Assembly: GCF_029076845.1 (NCBI RefSeq)
Contig: NZ_JARESE010000012.1
Span: 43,788 to 107,787 of the forward strand
Length of the DNA: 64,000 nucleotides
Source: Novosphingobium album (ex Liu et al. 2023)
Lineage (GTDB): Bacteria; Pseudomonadota; Alphaproteobacteria; Sphingomonadales; Sphingomonadaceae
Direction: 5' to 3'
In this document: positions 7,871-16,200 of the stretch, in pieces
Layout of the letters: the number at the start of each line of letters is the position of its first letter
Numbering within the stretch: position 1 is the stretch's first letter
Program-made: the position numbers and the translations under genes
Notes under the pieces: model-generated
What the model saw: the letters and a program-made list of their open reading frames with translations, nothing else
Databases searched by the model: none
What the model was told of the DNA's origin: nothing

Positions 7871-8656
7871 CTAACCGATCGGCAGCTTCGCCAGCGCCTC
7901 GGGCAAGTCCGCCACCGTATCGATCACCAGATGCGCCCCCGCTTTCGCCAGCGCGGCGCGGGCGGCGCCGACGCGGGCGGTGCGCTCCTCGGGCGAAAGT
8001 GCCGCGAAATCCTCGCGCGAGAGGCCCACGCCATTGCCGCTGGCGGCGACGCCGATGGTCCACACGCCGGCCGAACGCCCTTCGGCGATGCCGACCTCGG
8101 CATCGTCCACCTTCACGCAGGCCATCGCCGGCCAGGCGCCGAGCTCGACCAGGTTCTTCCACAGCATGAGCGGCGATGGCCGCCCGACCGCCGTGTCGCC
8201 GGCGCAGACCAGCACGTCGGGCTTATACCCTTGCGCCTCGGCCAAGGGCAGGATGTCGGCCATCATCTCACGCGTGTAGCCGGTGCAGGAGCCGATCCTG
8301 ACGCCGTCCGCGCGCAGGCGCGCGGCGACATCGGCCGCGCCGGGGATGAGTTGGGCGCACTCGCGCGCGGCCTCGCGCATCATCGGGCCGATCTCGGCGA
8401 ACAGCGCCGCCGCGTCCGCCTCGCCCGGCGCGGTGCCATGCGCCGCCGTCCAGGCCGCATGGACGCGCGGGCTGGCGAGGATCGCGGCGATATGATCGCT
8501 TTTCGCCATGCCCATGTCGGCGCGCGCCTCGGCTTCGGTCAGCGGCACGCCCGCCGCCTCGAACAGCTTGCACAGCGCGACGACCGGCGCGCGGCTGCCG
8601 AAATCGATCATCGTGCCGGCCCAATCGAACACGACCGCCTTCAATCCTGGATGCAT
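7871..8656 (-). CDS. phnX: Phosphonoacetaldehyde hydrolase (phosphonatase)
   Basis: A 261-aa HAD-superfamily enzyme that hydrolyses phosphonoacetaldehyde to acetaldehyde and phosphate in the cytoplasm. It carries the PhnX nucleophile motif FDWAGT (D11) and the Schiff-base lysine in MGMAKSDHI (K52), the feature that separates PhnX from other HAD phosphatases. SCTGYTREMM and KVDDAEVGI supply the later HAD motifs. It is the last gene of a three-gene operon and its start overlaps the end of the FAD gene by 16 nt, so translation is probably coupled. No PhnW transaminase gene is visible nearby; the FAD enzyme is the likely source of phosphonoacetaldehyde. Confidence 0.93.
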   Translation of the reverse strand: MHPGLKAVVFDWAGTMIDFGSRAPVVALCKLFEAAGVPLTEAEARADMGMAKSDHIAAILASPRVHAAWTAAHGTAPGEADAAALFAEIGPMMREAARECAQLIPGAADVAARLRADGVRIGSCTGYTREMMADILPLAEAQGYKPDVLVCAGDTAVGRPSPLMLWKNLVELGAWPAMACVKVDDAEVGIAEGRSAGVWTIGVAASGNGVGLSREDFAALSPEERTARVGAARAALAKAGAHLVIDTVADLPEALAKLPIG

Positions 8657-9771
8657 GACGCTCTCCCCTTACTATCGAAAATACCGCCGACCACATCCTC
8701 GGCCAGCGCAAATGCGGTGGATGCGCCGGTCCCACTGGTGACGACGACGAGCGTCACGCCCTCGCTCGCCGCGCGCACAATGCTGTGGCCGGATGCGGAG
8801 GCGAAGGTTCCGGTCCAGCGCTCGACAACCGGGGGTGCCGGGCCCAGCACCGCCTCGTACTGGCGCAGGATCTCGCCATCGACGGCATCGGCCGAGAACG
8901 GATCGGGCGTGGGCGCATAGTCGTGGCTGTCGCCGACGACCAGGCTGCCGTCCGCGCTTTGCACCACGATCAGGTGGATGCCGTAATCCAGCGCCTGGCG
9001 TGCCTCACGCTCCAGCCGGGCGCGTAGCGCGGCCGCTTCGGGCAAGGCGGCATAGCCCAGATAGCGGATCAGGCTGAGATCGCTCATGACCGGGGCGGGC
9101 AAGCTCCAGCCGGGCGCCGCCAGCCGCATCATCTGGAGCTTGCAGCGCACGATCCCCGCCTGGGCATGGATTTCGGGGCAAAGCGTCGCCCAATCGTCTC
9201 CGGGGCACAGGATGATGCTCTCCGCGCGGTAGCTGCCGTCGCTGCAATGGACCACGCCCGTCTCGGCACGGAGGGCGGCGGTGCCACGCCGGAAGGTGAC
9301 GCCATGCGCCCGCTCCAGCCACTGCGCGAGGAGCGGGATCGCCGTGCGCGATTCGACGCGCAAGTCATGCGGGCTGAGAAGCGCCGCCGCCGCCGACGGA
9401 ATCGCGGGGCACAGCGCCTGTGCCTCGGTGCCGGTCAGCCGGGTGCAGCCCTCGCCCATCCCGGTCGCCAGGAAAGCGTCGAGCACGGCTGCCGCTTCCG
9501 GCCGCCGCGCGACCAGCAGCAGCCCTTCCTGCTCGATGCGGATGCCGGCCGGCCCGGCGATCGCGCGCCAGATCGCGGCGCTGCGCCGCGCCAGATCCCA
9601 GACGCGGCCGCGTTCCTGCCCGGTCACGGTCACGAAGCCGAAATTGCGGATCGAAGCGCCATTGGCACGGGCATCGCGATCGATCACCAGCACCCGCTTG
9701 CCGCGCCGCGCGGCGGCAAGCGCATGGGCAAGGCCGACGATGCCCGCGCCGACGACGATCACGTCATGCAT
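8641..9771 (-). CDS. TIGR03364-type FAD-dependent oxidoreductase of phosphonate clusters
   Basis: A 376-aa flavoprotein of the glycine-oxidase/DAO fold. The N-terminal Rossmann motif is VVGAGIVGLAHALAAA, followed by an acidic strand end (VIDRD). The central CKLQMMRLA and GDSHDYAPTPDPF match the TIGR03364 (HpnW-like) proteins found beside phnX. From memory, a characterised member oxidises N-methylated aminoethylphosphonate to phosphonoacetaldehyde, which would feed PhnX directly. The gene overlaps the upstream transporter gene by 8 nt and phnX by 16 nt. The family call is firm; the exact amine substrate is inferred. Confidence 0.85.
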   Translation of the reverse strand: MHDVIVVGAGIVGLAHALAAARRGKRVLVIDRDARANGASIRNFGFVTVTGQERGRVWDLARRSAAIWRAIAGPAGIRIEQEGLLLVARRPEAAAVLDAFLATGMGEGCTRLTGTEAQALCPAIPSAAAALLSPHDLRVESRTAIPLLAQWLERAHGVTFRRGTAALRAETGVVHCSDGSYRAESIILCPGDDWATLCPEIHAQAGIVRCKLQMMRLAAPGWSLPAPVMSDLSLIRYLGYAALPEAAALRARLEREARQALDYGIHLIVVQSADGSLVVGDSHDYAPTPDPFSADAVDGEILRQYEAVLGPAPPVVERWTGTFASASGHSIVRAASEGVTLVVVTSGTGASTAFALAEDVVGGIFDSKGRASCIQD

Positions 9772-11065
9772 GGGCGCGGACCATCTGCTGTCCCGACCGG
9801 AGGAATTGCAGCGCCGACAGCAAGGTCAGCAGGCTCACCAGCACGGCGGTGGCATAGACGCAACCGATGAAGAAAGGCAGCCAATCAATCATCGGCGCCG
9901 CGAAGCTACGATAGAGCAGCAGCGCGATGCTGCCGAGGTAGCCCGAGGAATCCGCGATATAAATGAGGAAGCCCGCGTTGCCCGCCCGGCCCAGCGCGGC
10001 GATCATCCGATCGAAAAGCATGGCGTTGAAAGGTGTATAGCCAAGGTAGAGGCCCGCCCCCGTCAGGATCATCCACGGCAGCGGCCCCAGCAGGTGGGCC
10101 TGGAAGGCCAGCGTGGAGCCACCCATCAGCAGCGCGCCCAACACGATAATGCCATGCATCGCCAGCAGCGCGTGCAGATTGTTGCGCACCAGCATCAGCA
10201 CGCCAAGGCCGGCCAGCGCGATCACGGCCACCGGCAGCTCGCTTTGCGAGAAGATCGACGCGACATCGCCCAGCCCCATCGCGGTCCACAGCTCCACGGC
10301 GAAATTGTCGCGAAAGTCGCGCAGCGCGGTCAGCAGCACGTAACCCGTCACCAGCACCGCCAGGCCCAAGCCATGCTCGTTGAGGAACGCCGCGCGATCG
10401 CCCCGCCGCATCGGCAGGCGGACAGTGCGCTCCGCCTCGTCGCGCGCGTCGGGCGGGGGCAGGCTTTCCAGAATCCATAGCGAGGCCAGCAGCACCGGCA
10501 CGAATGCGGCCCCCGTCGCCACGGGCATCCAATGCTCGCTGACGCCGTGCTGCATCAGCCAGACCGCCGCCGATTTCACCACCCCGGACGACAGGATGAA
10601 GCTCGCGCAGAGCATCGCACCCAGCAGTTCGGAGCAGCGCCTGCCCTCGACATAGGAAAAGACGAGGCCCCAGATCATGCCCAGGGGCAAGCCGTTGAGC
10701 AGCAGGCACAGCGGGCCCCAGCCTTGCGGCAGCACCGCGAACAGCACCAGTGCCAGCCACGAACCGCCGATCAGGCACAGGATGGCCGCCGCCCGGCCCT
10801 GGCGGCCGAACTCGGCGATGACGCGGATGCCGATCAGCTTGGACAAGGCATAGCCGATCACTTGCGCGATCAGCAGCCCGGTCTTGTAATCGAGGCCGAG
10901 CGGCAGCGGCCCCATGTCGGCATATGTTCCGGCCGCGAACGCCTTGCGGAAGGCGTACATCGCGAAATAGGCGCCGAACGCGGCCAGCCCACCGGCGACA
11001 AGAAATGCCGCCCGTGCCACAGGCGCGCGCGCCGATCGTTCGAATCGAGGATGAGCCATTGCCAT
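9764..11065 (-). CDS. MFS-like transporter, DUF5690 family
   Basis: A 433-aa integral membrane protein with about 12 hydrophobic segments, resembling DUF5690 proteins of the major facilitator superfamily. The segment GLYLGYTPFNAMLFDRMIAA is typical. No substrate is established for the family to my knowledge. As first gene of the transporter-FAD-phnX operon behind operator D, it is a strong candidate for uptake of the phosphonate processed by the next two genes. ATGs at 11065 and 11059 are possible starts; operator D ends only 3 nt upstream of the first, so the messenger may have a very short leader. Confidence 0.82.
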   Translation of the reverse strand: MAMAHPRFERSARAPVARAAFLVAGGLAAFGAYFAMYAFRKAFAAGTYADMGPLPLGLDYKTGLLIAQVIGYALSKLIGIRVIAEFGRQGRAAAILCLIGGSWLALVLFAVLPQGWGPLCLLLNGLPLGMIWGLVFSYVEGRRCSELLGAMLCASFILSSGVVKSAAVWLMQHGVSEHWMPVATGAAFVPVLLASLWILESLPPPDARDEAERTVRLPMRRGDRAAFLNEHGLGLAVLVTGYVLLTALRDFRDNFAVELWTAMGLGDVASIFSQSELPVAVIALAGLGVLMLVRNNLHALLAMHGIIVLGALLMGGSTLAFQAHLLGPLPWMILTGAGLYLGYTPFNAMLFDRMIAALGRAGNAGFLIYIADSSGYLGSIALLLYRSFAAPMIDWLPFFIGCVYATAVLVSLLTLLSALQFLRSGQQMVRAHA

Positions 11066-11067
11066 TC

Positions 11068-11079
11068 TGGTCTGGACCA
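11068..11079. promoter_or_regulatory. PhnF-type operator D (transporter-FAD-phnX promoter)
   Basis: TGGTCTGGACCA, a TGGT-N4-ACCA dyad, lies 3-9 nt upstream of the transporter start. It would control the three-gene operon down to phnX, and is close enough to cover the ribosome-binding region as well as the promoter. Confidence 0.65.
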
Positions 11080-11254
11080 AATTGACGACAGCTTTGTGAC
11101 TTCAGGCCCGATTGCCCGGCTGGCCGTGCTGGCGGCGGCTCATTTTCCCCCTCGTTTCCCACGGCGATCGGCGATTTTCCCTAAACTCCTTTAAAATCCC
11201 GATCCGCGCACGTCCTTAGGGAAAGCAGTTAACCGGCGGGCAAGGATAATGCAC

Positions 11255-11593
11255 ATGGCCTTCACTGACAGTGGCGCGCACACCGGCCGGCGATGCGAGA
11301 CGCGCCGGCAGGTGCAGATGCTCGCCCGCTTCCGGCGCAACCTGGAAAACGTGACGGTCGTGCTCAAGGATCTCAGCCACAAGGGCGCCCGGATCGAGGG
11401 GATCGAGGGATTGTCCCGCGACGAGGCGGTGACGATCTCGCTGCCGGGCCGCAAGCCGGCGATGGCCTTCGTCGCCTGGGCCGCCGGGATGAGCGCGGGC
11501 CTGGAATTTGCCGATGCCCTGCCACACGATTATTATGATTTCCTGGTGCGTACTTATGCCATGGGCCGCGAATCGGCCGCCGTGGCCGCCTGA
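11255..11593 (+). CDS. PilZ domain protein
   Basis: A 112-aa single-domain PilZ protein, probably a cyclic-di-GMP receptor. An arginine-rich N-terminal segment (RRCETRRQVQ) precedes the DLSHKGARIEG motif (D/N-x-S-x-x-G), and strands follow to GLEFAD. I prefer the ATG at 11255 because AAGGA at 11242-11246 is spaced 8 nt from it; the ATG at 11249 is too close. It precedes a second PilZ gene by about 90 nt. The output partner is unknown. Confidence 0.82.
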   Translation: MAFTDSGAHTGRRCETRRQVQMLARFRRNLENVTVVLKDLSHKGARIEGIEGLSRDEAVTISLPGRKPAMAFVAWAAGMSAGLEFADALPHDYYDFLVRTYAMGRESAAVAA

Positions 11594-11684
11594 GCGCGGG
11601 TATGGCGAAGGCGTGCGGCGCGGATAAGGGAAATGCCGGCGGCGGGGCGCCCAGGGCCGGCCGAAACGAGAGGGCAAGCAAGCC

Positions 11685-11969
11685 ATGAAGAGCGCGGGGT
11701 TCAAGCCGACGCCGATCTTTCGCGAAAGGCGCCGGCCGCAACTGGTGAAGTTCGAACTGCGCAACGCGCGCGACGAAGTGCTCGACATCATCGTGCGCGA
11801 CGTGTCCTCGCGCGGTTTCAGCGCCGCCGCGAAAGGCGCGCCGCCCACGGTCAACGAAGTGGTGAGCATGGCCATGCCCGACGGCCGGCTGCTGTGGGGC
11901 ATGGTGCGCTGGGTGGAAGACAACCTGTTCGGCGTGGAATTCGATACCACTTCGGCCGGGCCGGCCTGA
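11685..11969 (+). CDS. PilZ domain protein (second copy)
   Basis: A 94-aa PilZ protein. RERRRPQLVKFELRN supplies the arginine-rich N-terminal motif and RDVSSRGFSAAA the D-x-S-x-x-G motif; the fold ends at GVEFD. It follows the PilZ gene at 11255-11593 in the same direction and is probably a diverged duplicate or partner. An EAL phosphodiesterase gene at 58110 shows that the genome uses cyclic-di-GMP. Confidence 0.82.
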   Translation: MKSAGFKPTPIFRERRRPQLVKFELRNARDEVLDIIVRDVSSRGFSAAAKGAPPTVNEVVSMAMPDGRLLWGMVRWVEDNLFGVEFDTTSAGPA

Positions 11970-12013
11970 GAGTGTGATCGTCTTAGGTTGATGCGCCGGG
12001 ACGGAGGGCGCGA

Positions 12014-12679
12014 TCAGGCCGGGTCGCGCTTGCGCCAGCGGGCCATCGCCGCATCGCCCACGAAGGGATTTTCGGCCCGCTCGCGTCCCATGGTCGATGA
12101 GGCGCCATGGCCGGGCACGAAGGCGACATCGTCGCCCAGCGCGAACAGCTTGCCACGGATCGAATCCACCAGCGTCGGCAGATCGCCGTCGGGATGCTCC
12201 CAGGCACCGATCGTGCCGCGAAACAGGATGTCGCCGACAAATGCCTGCCGGCGCGAAGGGCTGAAATAGGCGACATGTCCCCGGCTGTGGCCGGGGCAAT
12301 GCAGCACTTGCAGCACTTCCTCGCCGAAGCGCAGCTCGTCGCCATCCTCCAGCCAGCGGGAAGGCGTGAAATCCCGCGCCGGCACGCCATAGCGTTCCGC
12401 CGGCTCATGCAAGTTGGCGACAAGGTGCGCGTCGCCGCGATGCGGGCCGGCGATCCGCGCGCCGGTCAACTCCGCGAACTGCGCCGCCGCGCCGCAGTGA
12501 TCGAAATGGCCGTGCGTGACGAGTGCCCATTCCGGCGCAAGCTCCAGCAGGTCGATCAGGTTGAGGATCTCGGACAGATCGCCGCCCGGATCGATCACCA
12601 CCGCGCGCCGGGTCCGCTCGCACCAGACGAGCGAGCAGTTCTGCTTGTAGCGCGTGACCGGGACGATCTCGAATTCCAT
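12014..12679 (-). CDS. Metallo-beta-lactamase fold hydrolase, glyoxalase II-like (YcbL type)
   Basis: A 221-aa cytoplasmic metal hydrolase. THGHFDHCGA gives the HxHxDH motif; further ligands are HCPGHSRGH, GDILF and PGHGASST, matching the compact YcbL-type glyoxalase II proteins that hydrolyse thioesters such as S-lactoylglutathione. The ATG at 12679 is preceded by AGGATGGGGG. It diverges from the lipoprotein gene starting at 12823. Function is assigned at family level. Confidence 0.85.
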   Translation of the reverse strand: MEFEIVPVTRYKQNCSLVWCERTRRAVVIDPGGDLSEILNLIDLLELAPEWALVTHGHFDHCGAAAQFAELTGARIAGPHRGDAHLVANLHEPAERYGVPARDFTPSRWLEDGDELRFGEEVLQVLHCPGHSRGHVAYFSPSRRQAFVGDILFRGTIGAWEHPDGDLPTLVDSIRGKLFALGDDVAFVPGHGASSTMGRERAENPFVGDAAMARWRKRDPA

Positions 12680-12822
12680 GCCCCCATCCTGCCCGAGCGC
12701 GGCCGGCGATGCCAGAGCCCGCGCGACGATCACGATCGCGCGCGCATGATTTGATTCGCCGTGCCCGGGCCACGCGATTATGCAGGCGGGAAATGGCTGC
12801 TCGTTTGGGGGAAGAAAGACCG

Positions 12823-13236
12823 ATGAAGCGTTACCATGGCCTGGCCGCGATCGCGGCTTTTTCGCTGATCGCCTGCAAGTCCGAAAGCACTGAAGCCGCG
12901 TCCGGGGAAACCGCCGCCGCGACCGGGACGGCAACGGCAAGCGCCGCCCCGGCCCAGGCCACGGCCAGCCCGGTGGCCATGACCGGGGCCACGCCCGGCG
13001 CGAAGCCGACCAGGGACTTCATGGTGGGCAAGTGGGGCGAAGAGGGCGATTGCGCGCTCGCCATCGAATTCAAGGCCGACGGCACGATGGTCGGCCCGTT
13101 CGAACGCTGGAACCTTGCAGACGGTATGCTGAAAATGGTCGGCAATCCGCAGAAGATCGCGCTGATCATTGTCGACGACAAGACGATGGAATCGCAGATC
13201 GGCAACGATCCCAAGCACAAGCTGACCCGCTGCTGA
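12823..13236 (+). CDS. Putative lipoprotein of unknown function
   Basis: A 137-aa protein with a short signal peptide ending in the lipobox LIAC (Cys about residue 19), then an Ala/Thr-rich linker to about residue 65. The small C-terminal domain includes MVGKWGEEGDCALAIEFKAD and a KMVGNPQKIALIIVDD strand region and ends LTRC. The start at 12823 has GGGGAAGAAAG upstream. The domain resembles small beta-barrel lipoproteins that bind small molecules, but I do not recognise a named family. Confidence 0.7.
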   Translation: MKRYHGLAAIAAFSLIACKSESTEAASGETAAATGTATASAAPAQATASPVAMTGATPGAKPTRDFMVGKWGEEGDCALAIEFKADGTMVGPFERWNLADGMLKMVGNPQKIALIIVDDKTMESQIGNDPKHKLTRC

Positions 13237-13255
13237 GGGGGGAGCCGCGCCCTCT

Positions 13256-16200
13256 TCAATGGAAATCGCGTGACCGGGGGATGATCCGCAAATCGCGGGG
13301 ATGGCCGTGGCGCGGCATATGCCGGCGGCTTTCCAGCCCATGTCTGGCAGGCAGCGGATGGTCAACGTGATCGGCCCGCGCGCTGGGCGGCGGCGGCAGG
13401 TCTTCGGACAAGCGATGCAGATCGGCCGTCGCATCGGCCAGATGCGCGGCGATGACGTGGATCACCTCGTCATCGTATTCCACCCGGCCACGCACTTCCA
13501 TCAGCCGCGCGCCCATCACCACCTTGCGCTGGCGCTCCATGAGATCGGGCCAGACCACCAGGTTGGCCACGCCCGTCTCGTCCTCCAGCGTGATGAAGCA
13601 CACCCCCTTGGCCGATCCGGGCCGCTGGCGGATCAGCACGATCCCCGCCACCCGCACCATGGCGCGCACCTTGCGCGCGCGCAGATCGCCAGCGCGCGTG
13701 AAGCCGCGTTCGGCCAGGCTGGCGCGCAAAAAGGCCATGGGATGGGCTTTCAATGACAGCCGCAGCGTCTGATAATCGGTGATCACTTCCTCCGACAGCG
13801 GCATGGCCGGCAGCCGGGTCTCGGCCCGTTCCGCCCCTTCGTCACGCGCGGCGGCGGCGGCGAACAGCGGCAGATCGGGCGCGGCGATCAGGCCGCGCGC
13901 ATCCCACAGCGCCTGCCGCCGGCCCAGCGAGAGCGAGGAAAAGCAATCGGCCGCGGCCAGCTTCTCGATATGCGCGGGCGAAAGCCCTGCCCGCTCGCGC
14001 AGTTCGGCGATATCGCGAAACGCCCCGCCCGCCTCGCGCGCGGCGACGAGCCGGGCGGCGGCATGTTCGGGAAAGCCATCGACTTGCCGGAAGCCGAGCC
14101 GCAGGGCGACGGGAGAGTCCGAAGGGTCCCCGTCGGATTCCAGCGTACAGTCCCACGCGCTGGCGTTCACGTCCACCGGCAGCACCGGGACGCCGTGTTC
14201 GCGCGCGTCGCGCACGATCTGGGCGGGGGCATAGAAGCCCATCGGCTGTGAATTGAGCAGCGCGCAGGCGAAGGCGGCGGGATAGTGGCACTTGAGCCAG
14301 CTTGAAACGTAGACGAGCTGCGCGAAGCTGGCCGCGTGGCTTTCGGGAAAGCCATATTCGCCGAAACCCTTGATCTGGTTGAAGCAGCGCTGGGCGAATT
14401 CGGGATCGTATCCACGCGCGATCATCCGGCCGACCATCAGGCCTTCCAACTCGTGCACGTTCCCGCGCGAACGGAATGTCGCCATCGCCTTGCGCAGCCG
14501 GTTGGCATCGCTGCTGTCGAACTTCGCCGCGTCCAGCGCGATCTTCATCGCCTGTTCCTGGAAGATCGGCACGCCCAGCGTGCGCCCCAGGATAGAGGTC
14601 AATTCGTCCGCCGGGCCATGCTCGGGCGCCGGCGAGGGAATTGTGACGGCTTCCTGCTCGTTCCGCCGCTTCAGATAGGGATGCACCATATCGCCCTGGA
14701 TCGGCCCCGGCCGCACGATCGCGACCTCGATGACAAGATCGTAGAATATGCGGGGTTTCAGGCGCGGCAGCATGTTCATCTGCGCGCGGCTTTCCACCTG
14801 GAACACGCCGAGCGAATCCCCCCGGCACAGCATGTCGTAAGTCTGCGTATCCGCCTGCGGAACCGTGGCGAGCGTCAGCGCGCGGCCATGGTGTGCGCCC
14901 AGCAGATCGAAGCACTTGCGGATGCAGGTGAGCATGCCCAGCGCGAGCACATCGACTTTCAGGATACCAAGCTCGTCGATGTCGTCCTTGTCCCACTCGA
15001 TGAAGCTGCGATCGGGCATGGCGCCGTTGCCGATCGGCACGGTTTCGGTGAGCGCCCCTTCGGTGAGGATGAAGCCGCCGACATGCTGCGAAAGGTGGCG
15101 CGGCATGCCGATCATCTGTTCGGTGAGTTTCAGCACCCGGCGCAAGTGCGGATCGGACAAGTCCAGTCCGATCTCGGCCGCATGTTTTTCCGCCACTTCA
15201 TCGCCGTAGCTGCCCCAGACGGTGCGGGCGAGCGCGGAGGTCACGTCTTCCGACAGCCCCATCGCCTTGCCCACCTCGCGGATCGCCATGCGCGGGCGGT
15301 AGTGGATCACCGTGGCGCACAGGCCGGCGCGGTGGCGGCCATATCTGGCATAGATGTGCTGGATCACTTCCTCGCGCCGTTCATGCTCGAAATCGACGTC
15401 GATATCGGGCGGCTCGTCGCGGTCCTCGGAAATGAAGCGCTCGAACAGCAGCTCGTGATGCGCCGGATCGACCGAGGTGATGCCCAGGCAAAAGCACACC
15501 GCCGAATTGGCCGCCGATCCGCGCCCCTGGCACAGGATCGGCGGCTCCTGCGCCCGCGCGAAAGCGACGATGCCGTGGATGGTGAGGAAATAGCGCGCAA
15601 GCTGCTTCTTGCCGATCAGCGCGAACTCCTTCGCCAGCGCGGCCCGCACCTTTTCCGGCACGCCGTTCGGGTAATGGTGGCGCGCGCCTTCCCAGGTCAG
15701 CCGTTCCAAATGCTGCTGCGCGTCGAGCCCGTCGGGATAGCTTTCCTCGGGATATTCATAGCGCAACTCCTCCAGGCTGAAGGTGCAGGCATCGGCCACT
15801 TCGCGCGCCGCCGCGATGGCGTGGGGCCAGCGTTCGAACAGGCGCACCATCTCCCCGGGCGATTTCAGGTGGCGTTCGGCATTGGCTTCGAGCAGCCAGC
15901 CCGCCCGCGCCACCGTGGTCTTGTGGCGGATCGCGGTCATCACGTCCTGCAAGGGGCGGCGATCGGGCGCGTGATAGAGCACGTCGTTGGTGGCCAGGAT
16001 CGTCATGCCGTTCGCCCGCGCCATGGCATCGAGCGCGGCGATCCGCGCCACGTCGTTACCGGCATGGCAATAACAGGCGGCAATGTGGCGCAAGCCGGGC
16101 AATCGCGCCGCGAGATGGGGCAGGATTTCGGCGATCGGGGCGGTCAACCGCGCTTCCTTGGGAGCAGGCGGTTCGGGTTCCGGTCCCTCCCCCAGCGGGA

